DNA from: Erysipelotrichaceae bacterium
GTDB lineage: Bacteria > Bacillota_I > Bacilli_A > Erysipelotrichales > Erysipelotrichaceae
NCBI GenBank assembly: GCA_900759455.1
Contig: CAAEVI010000094.1
Location: 1 to 5,613, forward strand
DNA length: 5,613 nt
Direction of reading: 5' to 3'
Positions 1 to 5,208 of this stretch are shown one piece after another (within the stretch, counting starts at the first letter, position 1; each line of letters opens with the position of its first letter). The position numbers were made by a program, and so were the translations under genes. The notes below the pieces were generated by a model. The model had not been told where the DNA came from, did no database searches, and saw nothing but the letters and a program-made list of their open reading frames with translations.

Positions 1-444
1 GGATGCCTGGGGTATATGAGAGACGATCAGGTCTATTTCTTAAGCAAAAGCGGAAAACCGCATACTTTCCATTCTATTTTCTCATCCTTAAAAATAGAGG
101 CATTGCCGAAGGTAAGCATCGCCTATTATCACTGCGGTGCAGATCCGCAGCTGCTTTCTTTGTTGTCGGCAAACAGCGACGGTCTTGTTATTGCCGGAAG
201 CGGCAGCGGAAACTACAGCAGTGCATGGAAAGAACAGCTGCACTGCCTTGCAAAAGATCACATCATCGTTCGCTCAAGCCGGGTCCTGCAGGGAATCGTT
301 TTCGATTCCCCATACTTTGATCCAAACCGTGACACCATTCCCTCTTACACGCTTTCTCCTCAGAAGGCGAGAATTTTGCTCATGCTGTCACTGCTGACTA
401 CCAGAGATAAAGATAAAATCCGTTCATTGTTTGAAACATACTAA
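1..444 (+). CDS. L-asparaginase, C-terminal part (5' end outside window)
   Basis: The frame is open from base 1 and ends at TAA 442-444, leaving 147 residues of a protein that is normally about 320-340 residues. The enzyme hydrolyses L-asparagine to aspartate and ammonia. The match is by recognised family motifs: LPKVSIAYY at the start of the C-terminal domain, the glycine-rich AGSGSGN whose Asn corresponds to the Asn248 that E. coli AnsB donates to the neighbouring subunit's active site, then VRSSRV, and finally the family ending SPQKARILLMLSLL. The catalytic threonines lie in the missing N-terminal half, so activity and type (cytoplasmic or secreted) cannot be judged. By hand alignment, the position of AnsB Glu283 appears not to be acidic here (segment after VRSSRVLQG), which may affect specificity. 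An internal ATG at base 16 is not the start, since the family homology continues upstream of it (LGYMRDD). A terminator follows immediately. Confidence 0.9.
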   Translation, partial: GCLGYMRDDQVYFLSKSGKPHTFHSIFSSLKIEALPKVSIAYYHCGADPQLLSLLSANSDGLVIAGSGSGNYSSAWKEQLHCLAKDHIIVRSSRVLQGIVFDSPYFDPNRDTIPSYTLSPQKARILLMLSLLTTRDKDKIRSLFETY

Positions 445-480
445 AAAAGGAGCGCCTCATCGCGCTGCCTTTTTCTTTTT
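445..480. terminator. Bidirectional hairpin terminator between asparaginase and the convergent regulator unit
   Basis: AGCGC (451-455) pairs with GCGCT (462-466) around a 6-base loop. GG (449-450) extends the stem by pairing with CC (468-469) across one bulged G. An A-run (443-448) lies on the left and a T-run (470-474, then more T) on the right, so the structure has a T-tract on either strand. It starts directly after the asparaginase stop codon and can also end transcripts arriving from the minus-strand regulator. Confidence 0.8.
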
Positions 481-896
481 ATTATTCACTTTTTTGGGTT
501 TTCGTCAATTCCAGCATTTTTTTCTTCCTTGCTGTCTCTATTGATCGAAACCCCTTTTCTTTTGACCCGTTCATAAACGCTGTTTTCATTTCGCTTGCTG
601 CTACCGTATGCTTTTCTGTCTATGATTGAACAGATGCATTTCACTTCACGCCTTTATGAACGTCTCATCCGGATTTTCTTTCCCGTTTTGATTATGATGA
701 TGAAAACGGGCATTTCCTTTGGTGTTCCCACACCATAGTCTTCATGTGCCGGATGATTTCTTCTCCGGCTGTGTTAAATTGTCATCTTCCCACCGCTCTC
801 TTTTAAGTTCTTTTTCTTTCTACTTTCATTATATGCATCCACCCGGAAAAGAAAAGCATGAAGGAAAAATGAGGCGCTTTTATGGCAAAATCAGCA
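481..896. other. Intergenic interval with three compact hairpins; 3' tail of the minus-strand regulator
   Basis: This interval has no well-supported gene. It contains three perfect inverted repeats in about 90 bases. The first is CCCGTTTT (682-689) with AAAACGGG (703-710). The second is TGGTGT (720-725) with ACACCA (730-735) around a 4-base loop. The third is GCCGGA (748-753) with TCCGGC (764-769). None is followed by a clean T-run on either strand, so they do not look like standard terminators. No good terminator was found between the regulator stop (897) and the bidirectional terminator at 445-480, so the regulator transcript probably crosses this whole interval. A weak small ORF is listed separately at 486-644. 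Confidence 0.5.
486..644 (-). CDS. Possible small basic protein, 52 residues, unrecognised
   Basis: Reading the minus strand from a GTG at 644 to TGA at 486-488 gives 52 residues beginning MKCICSIIDRK and ending DENPKK. An AAAGG sequence lies 6 bases before the GTG, a possible weak ribosome binding site. The bidirectional terminator begins just after the stop, so the ORF sits where a second gene of the regulator's transcript would sit. It has two cysteines near the N-terminus and a Lys/Arg/Glu/Asn-rich remainder, with no membrane segment and no family I recognise. The caution is that this strand is very purine-rich, which produces open Lys/Arg/Glu frames by chance, and the start is GTG. It may well be noncoding. 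Confidence 0.22.
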   Translation of the reverse strand: MKCICSIIDRKAYGSSKRNENSVYERVKRKGVSINRDSKEEKNAGIDENPKK

Positions 897-1574
897 TCAA
901 TATTCATTACGTTCCAGAATTCCCAGAAAACGCTGCCGATTAGATCGGGACAATGGAAGACTTTCCTGCTGATCCAAAAGCACCATATCTTTATCTATGC
1001 CAAACACATGATGCATATTTACCAGAAATGATGCATGGATGCGCTGAAAACCATAGGGAGCAAAACGCTTTTCCATCTCGTTCATGCTCGCCCGCTCACT
1101 GAATAATCCGCGGCGTGTATGGAAGCAAACCAGCTTGTCTTCTTTAGACAGATAAATAATATCATTCATACTGAGAATGACCTTCACTTTATTATAGGAA
1201 AAGACATATTCTTCCTTGCCGGAAAGACGATGAAACAGCTGCTGTGCATGCGCAAACAGATCCTCCCGGCATGATTTTGCCCCGATCACAAATCTTTGAT
1301 GCCGCTCCTTTTGTTCCAGCTGCAGCGCACCATGATCGACATATAAAATGATACGATCGTCATAGGGCTTTACAAATACGCTTTCCGCCCTTGGATTACA
1401 GAACACTTCATTCAGGATGACGATGTCAAAATGTTCTCTCTGCTGGGCAACCGCAAGCTCGCTCGCCTTTAAATAAGTACGAAACAGCCAGTCTTTATCT
1501 GCAAGCAGGATCCCCAGTGCATATATGATATCCTTTGCCGTATGTTCATTTTCCAAAACTGCAATGCGAATCAT
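897..1574 (-). CDS. LytTR-family response regulator with degenerate receiver domain
   Basis: The protein has 225 residues from the ATG at 1574. Residues about 1-115 have the layout of a CheY-like receiver, and about 122-222 form a LytTR DNA-binding domain. The latter shows DIIYLSKEDKLVCF, the characteristic IHASFLVNMHHV near 179-190, and LPLSRSNRQRFL near 207-218, all typical of AgrA/LytR-type regulators. The receiver is abnormal. The acidic DDE cluster reads ENE (8-10), the phospho-acceptor Asp reads Asn55 (in IVILNEVF), and the switch Lys of the usual YLLKP segment reads Gly in FVIGAKS. It is therefore probably not controlled by phosphorylation, and no histidine kinase gene lies beside it. 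An upstream in-frame GTG at 1583 overlaps the ribosome binding site, so the ATG at 1574 is preferred. The gene is separated from murA by a terminator and has its own -10 element. Its target is unknown; LytTR proteins commonly control virulence, bacteriocin or cell-surface genes. Confidence 0.88.
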   Translation of the reverse strand: MIRIAVLENEHTAKDIIYALGILLADKDWLFRTYLKASELAVAQQREHFDIVILNEVFCNPRAESVFVKPYDDRIILYVDHGALQLEQKERHQRFVIGAKSCREDLFAHAQQLFHRLSGKEEYVFSYNKVKVILSMNDIIYLSKEDKLVCFHTRRGLFSERASMNEMEKRFAPYGFQRIHASFLVNMHHVFGIDKDMVLLDQQESLPLSRSNRQRFLGILERNEY

Positions 1575-1582
1575 GATTATCA

Positions 1583-1588
1583 CCGCCT
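1583..1588 (-). promoter_or_regulatory. Ribosome binding site deciding the regulator start
   Basis: AGGCGG on the minus strand lies 8 bases before the ATG at 1574. It overlaps by one base the alternative in-frame GTG (1581-1583), which therefore has no usable binding site. This supports a 225-residue product rather than 228. Confidence 0.65.
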
Positions 1589-1600
1589 GTCTTTATTTCT

Positions 1601-1606
1601 ATTATA
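1601..1606 (-). promoter_or_regulatory. -10 element of the LytTR regulator gene
   Basis: A perfect TATAAT on the minus strand, 26 bases before the ATG codon at 1574, would give a leader of about 20 bases. No good -35 is present: the hexamer at 17-base spacing is TGTCTT. This suggests weak or activator-dependent transcription, if the promoter is real. Confidence 0.45.
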
Positions 1607-1652
1607 TAGCCCTTTTCCAACAAAAGACAGCGTTTTCATGATGTTCAAACAC

Positions 1653-1690
1653 AAAAAAAGAAGCAGTCCTCCATAAGAACTGCTTCACTG
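1653..1690 (-). terminator. Rho-independent terminator of murA
   Basis: GAAGCAGT (1660-1667) and ACTGCTTC (1679-1686) form a perfect 8-bp stem with an 11-base loop. On the minus strand the stem is followed directly by seven T (plus-strand A-run 1653-1659). It begins about 10 bases after the murA stop and separates murA from the regulator gene. Confidence 0.88.
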
Positions 1691-1694
1691 TTTT

Positions 1695-2966
1695 TTATTC
1701 GATTGTTTCTCTCCAGATTTTTGCCCCGAGGTCGCTCAGCTTTCCATCCAGATTTTCATAGCCGCGATCAATATGATAAACATCGTGAATTTCCGTAATG
1801 CCGTCAGCGATCAGTCCGGCAACGACAAGTGCCGCCCCGCAGCGCAAATCAGTGGCAACCACTTCCGTACCGCTCAGCTTTGTCGGTCCGTTGATAAAGC
1901 AGCTGGGAACCATCACATCGATATTCGCACCCATTTTTTTCAATTCACCGCAATGTTTGAAACGCTCCGGATAAATGGTCTCCGTAATGATCGACTGTCC
2001 TTGTGCCTGAGTAAGCAGAGTCGTCAGCGGCTGTTGAATATCCGTCGCAAAACCCGGGTATGGCTTTGTCTTGATCGCTGTTCCTTTCAGCGTATCCTTC
2101 ATCCCTTTTACAATGACGCGGTCAACATCAACTTCCAGGTCAATGCCGATCTCATCCAGCTTCATCAGTAGAGCATCCAGATGCTGAGGAATGATATTTT
2201 CCACTACCATTTCATCTGCCGCCGCTGCCGCAAGCACGACATAAGTTGCGGCTTCAATACGATCCGGAATGATTTCGTGGAAACATCCCATCAGTTTATC
2301 CACACCGTCAATGGTAATCACGCTCGTACCCACGCCGCGGATATGAGCCCCCATCTTATTGAGCATTGTCGCAATATCAATGATCTCCGGTTCTTTTGCC
2401 GCATTTTCAATTGTCGTACGGCCTTTTGCATACACGGCAGCCATCATAATATTGATCGTTGCCCCTACGCTGGAAATATCCAGAAATATTTTATTTCCGA
2501 CCAGTTCCTTTGCTTCGATGATATACGAACCGCGTTCGTATTTGACAGTGGCCCCCAGCGCCTCAAAACCTTTCAGATGAAGATCGATCGGGCGTGGCCC
2601 CAGATAGCAGCCGCCAGGCATTTTCATCTCTACACGGCCATATTTTCCAAGCAAAGCTCCCATGAAATAATACGAAGCTCGTAATTTTGATACTGATTCA
2701 CCGACCAACGGACGATTTTCCATTTTTGTCGGATCGATAATAATAATGTCATCCTGTTTTTTTGTAACTTCGACACCTAGTTCTTTCAATAAGACGGATA
2801 AAGAGCGAACATCTGAGATATTTGGAACACCACAGATCGTAACTGGTCCGTGGGCAAGTACTGCCGCCGGAATCAATGCAACCGTCGCATTTTTTGACCC
2901 GCTGATGTGAACTGTACCGCTCAGCCGGTGTCCTCCCTCAATCTTGATAACTTCTTTCATGTCCAA
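1695..2966 (-). CDS. murA: UDP-N-acetylglucosamine 1-carboxyvinyltransferase (MurA)
   Basis: MurA is the cytoplasmic enzyme that transfers enolpyruvate from PEP to UDP-GlcNAc, the first committed step of peptidoglycan precursor synthesis. The product is 423 residues; E. coli MurA is 419. Visible key residues are Lys25-Asn26 in SGSKNA, Arg96 in SKLRASYY, the loop Cys120 in PGGCYLGPRP (the fosfomycin-target cysteine), Asp309 in PGFATDIQQP, Arg375 in ATDLRCGAAL, and Arg401 in IDRGYENLDGKL. The enzyme should therefore be active, and Cys rather than Asp at 120 predicts fosfomycin sensitivity at target level. The FATDIQQPLTTLL segment resembles the Gram-positive second-copy type (MurZ/MurAB), and many Bacillota carry two MurA paralogues, but which copy this is cannot be told here. 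The start is TTG at 2966 because it is 6 bases from AAGGAG; the in-frame ATG at 2960 is 12 bases away. It is transcribed divergently from the DUF1846 gene and ends at its own terminator. Confidence 0.97.
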   Translation of the reverse strand: MDMKEVIKIEGGHRLSGTVHISGSKNATVALIPAAVLAHGPVTICGVPNISDVRSLSVLLKELGVEVTKKQDDIIIIDPTKMENRPLVGESVSKLRASYYFMGALLGKYGRVEMKMPGGCYLGPRPIDLHLKGFEALGATVKYERGSYIIEAKELVGNKIFLDISSVGATINIMMAAVYAKGRTTIENAAKEPEIIDIATMLNKMGAHIRGVGTSVITIDGVDKLMGCFHEIIPDRIEAATYVVLAAAAADEMVVENIIPQHLDALLMKLDEIGIDLEVDVDRVIVKGMKDTLKGTAIKTKPYPGFATDIQQPLTTLLTQAQGQSIITETIYPERFKHCGELKKMGANIDVMVPSCFINGPTKLSGTEVVATDLRCGAALVVAGLIADGITEIHDVYHIDRGYENLDGKLSDLGAKIWRETIE

Positions 2967-2972
2967 AGGATT

Positions 2973-2978
2973 CTCCTT
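2973..2978 (-). promoter_or_regulatory. Ribosome binding site favouring a TTG start for murA
   Basis: AAGGAG on the minus strand is 6 bases from the TTG at 2964-2966 and 12 bases from the ATG at 2958-2960. Spacing favours the TTG, which adds two residues (Met-Asp) to the N-terminus. Initiation at ATG cannot be excluded. Confidence 0.6.
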
Positions 2979-3000
2979 CCGTATTCTACATATCTATTCT

Positions 3001-3006
3001 ATTATA
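3001..3006 (-). promoter_or_regulatory. -10 element of the murA promoter
   Basis: A perfect TATAAT on the minus strand, 34 bases before the TTG start, gives a leader of roughly 28 bases. The hexamer 17 bases upstream is TGGCGT, a poor -35. That hexamer lies within the inverted repeat at 3021-3038. Confidence 0.5.
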
Positions 3007-3020
3007 AATCATTTTTTCAT

Positions 3021-3038
3021 GGAACGCCATACTGTTCC
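3021..3038. repeat. Inverted repeat GGAAC-N8-GTTCC over the murA -35 region
   Basis: GGAAC (3021-3025) and GTTCC (3034-3038) form a perfect 5-bp dyad with an 8-base spacer. It covers the position where the murA -35 element should be. It could be a regulator binding site, but a 5-bp dyad is short enough to arise by chance. Confidence 0.25.
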
Positions 3039-3101
3039 TGCATTTCCATTTTTTTGTTTACCTGCTTCATCATGCTTTCTTTTTCTTTTTTCATGATCTT
3101 C

Positions 3102-3130
3102 TTGGTATATGTCCTTATTTTTGTTATAAT
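3102..3130 (+). promoter_or_regulatory. Promoter of the DUF1846 gene (extended -10)
   Basis: TTGGTA (3102-3107), a 17-base spacer and TATAAT (3125-3130), with TG at 3122-3123 giving an extended -10. Transcription should start near 3137, about 28 bases before the ATG. The AAGGAG at 3149-3154 falls within this leader. Confidence 0.75.
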
Positions 3131-3164
3131 AGCAGAAGTATTTATGAAAAGGAGAGGACATGAC

Positions 3165-4652
3165 ATGAAAAAAATCGCGTTTGATAATGATGCATATTTG
3201 AAAATGCAGTCTGAACATATCATGGAACGAATTCATTCGTTTGATAATAAATTGTACCTTGAGTTTGGCGGAAAGCTGTTTGACGACAATCACGCTTCCC
3301 GCGTTCTGCCGGGTTTTCTGCCTGACAGCAAACTGAAGATGCTCCTGCAGCTGAAGGAACATGTGGAAATCGTAATTGCAATCTGTGCCAGTGATATCGA
3401 AAAAAACAAACTGCGCCATGATCTGGGCATTACATATGACGATGAAGTTCTGCGTCTGATCGATTCATTCCGGTCCGTTGGTCTGTATGTCGGCAGCGTT
3501 GTACTGACACGCTATGACAAACAGGCTCGTGCCGAAGCTTTCCGCCAGCGCCTGCAGCGCGTCGGTGTTCCGGTTTATCTGCACTATGCAATCGAAGGTT
3601 ATCCGAATGATGTGAAGAAAATCATTTCCGAACAGGGATTCGGCATCAACGACTACATTGAGACAAGTAAACCGCTGGTTGTCGTAACAGCTCCTGGTCC
3701 CGGTTCAGGTAAAATGGCAACCTGCCTCTCTCAGCTCTATCATGAACATAAACGCGGCATTAAGGCCGGCTACGCTAAATTTGAAACATTCCCGATCTGG
3801 AATCTGCCGCTGAAGCATCCGGTCAACCTGGCATATGAAGCAGCAACGGCCGATCTCAATGACATCAACATGATCGACCCTTTCCATTTGGAAGCATATG
3901 GAAAGACAACGGTCAATTACAACCGGGATGTTGAAATCTTCCCTGTTTTGAAAGCAATGTTCACATCGATTTACGGTTCCAGCCCATACCAGTCTCCGAC
4001 CGATATGGGAGTCAACATGGCCGGCAACTGCATCATCGATGACGATGCCGCACGGGCAGCCAGTGCAAATGAAATCGTCCGCCGTTATTTCCAGGCCAAA
4101 CTTGACCTGAAACGCGGACGTGCCACAGAAGAGATGATCGAAAAAATACAGCTGATCATGTCACAGGCAAATATTACGGAAGATGTCCGTCCTTGCATCG
4201 CGGAAGCAAGATTGAGAGCAGACAAAACACAGGGTCCAGCCGTTGCCATCGATCTCGGTGATCAGATCGTGACCGGACGTACAACGGATCTGCTGGGAGC
4301 TAGCAGCGCGGCACTGCTGAATGCATTGAAGGCTCTGGCAAAGATCGATGACAATATTCCGCTGATTTCTCCAAGCATCATCGAACCGATCCAGCGGCTG
4401 AAAGTTAATTCTCTCGGCAACCGCAATCCTCGCCTGCATACGGACGAAGTCCTCATTGCCCTTGCTATTTCCGCAACGACAAATCCGTTGTCCCACCTGG
4501 CTCTTCAGCAGCTCAGCAAGCTGAAAAACTGCGATGTGCACAGCTCAGTGATCCTCTCCGAGGTAGACAGCGGCGTTTTCCGCAAACTGCACATGTATCT
4601 GACTTGTGAAGATCAGTATCAGAGCAGCTCTTCTCTGTATCATAAATTCTAA
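3165..4652 (+). CDS. DUF1846 / UPF0371 family protein, function unknown
   Basis: The product has 495 residues starting MKKIAFDNDAYLK, about full length for DUF1846. The family is widespread in Bacillota and Actinobacteria and, to my knowledge, has no assigned reaction. No signal peptide or membrane segment is visible from this start, so it is probably cytoplasmic. Landmarks include LEFGGKLFDD (32-41), the glycine-rich VVVTAPGPGSGKMATCLSQ (172-190), SPTDMGVNMAGNCIIDDDAAR (277-297) and TGRTTDLLGASSAALLNALK (370-389). The glycine-rich segment recalls a P-loop but lacks the first Gly and the Ser/Thr after GK, so I do not call it an ATPase. The frame is open back to 2907, but the extra 86 residues run through the promoter and the divergent murA gene. 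The ATG at 3165 has AAGGAG 10 bases upstream (3149-3154) and gives the family N-terminus, so it is chosen. It is a single-gene unit with its own promoter and strong terminator. Confidence 0.93.
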   Translation: MKKIAFDNDAYLKMQSEHIMERIHSFDNKLYLEFGGKLFDDNHASRVLPGFLPDSKLKMLLQLKEHVEIVIAICASDIEKNKLRHDLGITYDDEVLRLIDSFRSVGLYVGSVVLTRYDKQARAEAFRQRLQRVGVPVYLHYAIEGYPNDVKKIISEQGFGINDYIETSKPLVVVTAPGPGSGKMATCLSQLYHEHKRGIKAGYAKFETFPIWNLPLKHPVNLAYEAATADLNDINMIDPFHLEAYGKTTVNYNRDVEIFPVLKAMFTSIYGSSPYQSPTDMGVNMAGNCIIDDDAARAASANEIVRRYFQAKLDLKRGRATEEMIEKIQLIMSQANITEDVRPCIAEARLRADKTQGPAVAIDLGDQIVTGRTTDLLGASSAALLNALKALAKIDDNIPLISPSIIEPIQRLKVNSLGNRNPRLHTDEVLIALAISATTNPLSHLALQQLSKLKNCDVHSSVILSEVDSGVFRKLHMYLTCEDQYQSSSSLYHKF

Positions 4653-4663
4653 GATAAAAAATC

Positions 4664-4696
4664 AGAACTGTATCGCAGGATACAGTTCTTTTTTTG
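4664..4696 (+). terminator. Strong rho-independent terminator of the DUF1846 gene
   Basis: AGAACTGTATC (4664-4674) and GATACAGTTCT (4679-4689) form a perfect 11-bp stem closed by a GCAG tetraloop, followed by T-run 4689-4695. It begins 11 bases after the stop codon and cleanly ends this unit ahead of the next promoter. Confidence 0.95.
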
Positions 4697-4716
4697 GAAA
4701 AGTTTTCTTGCTTAAA

Positions 4717-4730
4717 TTAGCTTTAGCTAA
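4717..4730. promoter_or_regulatory. Palindrome 1, candidate operator upstream of -35
   Basis: TTAGCT-TT-AGCTAA is a perfect 6-bp dyad with a 2-base centre, 10 bases upstream of the -35 hexamer at 4741. Its architecture and half-site (TTAG-Y-T) match palindrome 2, whose centre lies exactly 60 bases downstream. The dyad resembles sites bound by MarR/SlyA-type repressors (SlyA sites contain TTAGC...GCTAA). The regulator itself is not in this window. Confidence 0.5.
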
Positions 4731-4740
4731 CATTTTCCCC

Positions 4741-4768
4741 TTTACATTCTCTTTGTTTCTGTTATAAT
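4741..4768 (+). promoter_or_regulatory. Strong extended -10 promoter without an obvious gene
   Basis: TTTACA (4741-4746) matches the -35 consensus at five of six positions. A 16-base spacer leads to TATAAT (4763-4768), with TG at 4760-4761 giving an extended -10. Start of transcription is expected near 4775, at the left edge of palindrome 2. The stretch TGTTATAATA is shared with the DUF1846 promoter. Confidence 0.75.
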
Positions 4769-4774
4769 AACATC

Positions 4775-4792
4775 AGTTAGTTAAAACTAACT
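4775..4792. promoter_or_regulatory. Palindrome 2, candidate operator at the start site
   Basis: AGTTAGTT-AA-AACTAACT is a perfect 8-bp dyad with a 2-base centre. It begins 6 bases past the -10, about where transcription should start. A protein bound here would block the promoter. Its core TTAGTT-AA-AACTAA (4777-4790) has the same 6-2-6 layout as palindrome 1. In RNA the same sequence would be the first 5' hairpin. Confidence 0.6.
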
Positions 4793-4794
4793 AA

Positions 4795-4826
4795 ATGATC
4801 CTTTCCTGAACCCGGCGCAGGATCAT
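4795..4826. repeat. Inverted repeat in the orphan leader
   Basis: ATGATCCT (4795-4802) and AGGATCAT (4819-4826) form a perfect 8-bp stem around a 16-base GC-rich loop, directly after palindrome 2. There is no T-run after it, so it is not a terminator. In a transcript from the promoter at 4741 it would be the second of two adjacent 5' hairpins. Confidence 0.5.
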
Positions 4827-5091
4827 AACGTGTACCCGCCCTATCTTTAATCCCGGCAATCATGCTGATCCAGGCATCTCATGACTGCCGCATCATGACC
4901 AATCAGTACGCTTTCGGCGGGATGCACTCTATTTTTCTGTCCTTCTGTTATTTCTTTTGCTGCCTTGGATTTGTTTTTGACCTGAATAAGTTCCTTTTCA
5001 TTTTACAACCATAACATACCATACAGCCTGTGGTCAGCCAAAGCTTTGCAGCAGAAACAAAACGGGAAGAATGCCGGATTCACATGATTAC

Positions 5092-5132
5092 AACTGAAAA
5101 AAGTCTGTCTTTACGACAGATTTTTTTCAGTT
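5092..5132. terminator. Long bidirectional hairpin terminator upstream of the PanE-like gene
   Basis: AACTGAAAAAAGTCTGTC (5092-5109) pairs with 5115-5132 over 18 positions, all complementary except one G-T pair, around the loop TTTAC. The core TCTGTC/GACAGA is followed by seven T on the plus strand and, on the minus strand, by a C then six T. It should stop transcripts from the promoter at 4741 before they reach the gene at 5209. Confidence 0.85.
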
Positions 5133-5151
5133 ATGATCACTTTCCTGTTTC

Positions 5152-5162
5152 TATGATAAAAT
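5152..5162 (+). promoter_or_regulatory. Possible -10 region of the PanE-like gene
   Basis: Two overlapping near-consensus hexamers occur, TATGAT (5152-5157) and TAAAAT (5157-5162). No good -35 is found at the right distance; the best is TGATCA at 5134-5139 for the second. The gene needs a promoter here if the terminator at 5092-5132 is effective. Confidence 0.35.
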
Positions 5163-5208
5163 TAAAAAAACAATAATGGTAAAACCACTGTGCAAAGGAG
5201 ATTTTATT

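Larger units (their letters stand above)
4775..5132 (+). other. Orphan transcription unit, about 350 bases, no convincing coding sequence
   Basis: A strong promoter with two candidate operators leads in, and a long hairpin with a T-run closes the unit. Between them there is no ORF with a ribosome binding site. The best plus-strand frame is a 50-codon ORF at 4862-5014 starting MLIQASHDC, with a hydrophobic middle (HSIFLSFCYFF). It has no Shine-Dalgarno sequence, and T-rich DNA yields hydrophobic codons by chance. The unit could be a regulatory RNA, an unrecognised small-protein gene, or the remains of a MarR-controlled gene whose coding part was deleted or decayed. Only the promoter, palindromes and terminator are directly visible; the rest is inference. 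Confidence 0.4.

Noticed and set aside
682..769. Three clustered hairpins considered as a CRISPR or riboswitch
   Set aside because: The stems differ in sequence, so there is no repeat-spacer pattern. They lie downstream of, not ahead of, a gene, and no known riboswitch core was recognised.
719..943. 74-codon plus-strand ORF overlapping the regulator's 3' end
   Set aside because: It runs antisense into the well-supported LytTR gene, has no ribosome binding site and resembles no family.
1773..2684. Plus-strand ORFs of 132 and 167 codons opposite murA
   Set aside because: They are antisense shadows of murA, rich in His/Asn/Arg as expected from reverse-frame reading, with no binding sites.
2907..3164. 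N-terminal extension of the DUF1846 frame by 86 residues with a hydrophobic stretch that mimics a membrane helix
   Set aside because: It would cover the promoter at 3102-3130 and run antisense into murA. The ATG at 3165 has a good ribosome binding site and gives the usual family N-terminus. The hydrophobicity comes from T-rich DNA.
3009..4541. Several minus-strand ORFs of 60-136 codons opposite the DUF1846 gene
   Set aside because: They are shadows of a well-supported gene, with no family resemblance and no promoter or ribosome binding site.
4847..5002. Minus-strand open frame of 51 codons with protein-like composition (contains HPAESVLIGHDAAVM)
   Set aside because: It has no proper start near its beginning and follows a stop codon. 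Only an internal GTG and a late ATG are available, neither with a clear binding site. It might be pseudogene debris, but nothing here proves it.
4862..5014. 50-codon plus-strand ORF (MLIQASHDC...) with a hydrophobic core inside the orphan unit
   Set aside because: No ribosome binding site before any of its ATG codons and no recognised family. Kept only as a possibility within the orphan-unit finding.
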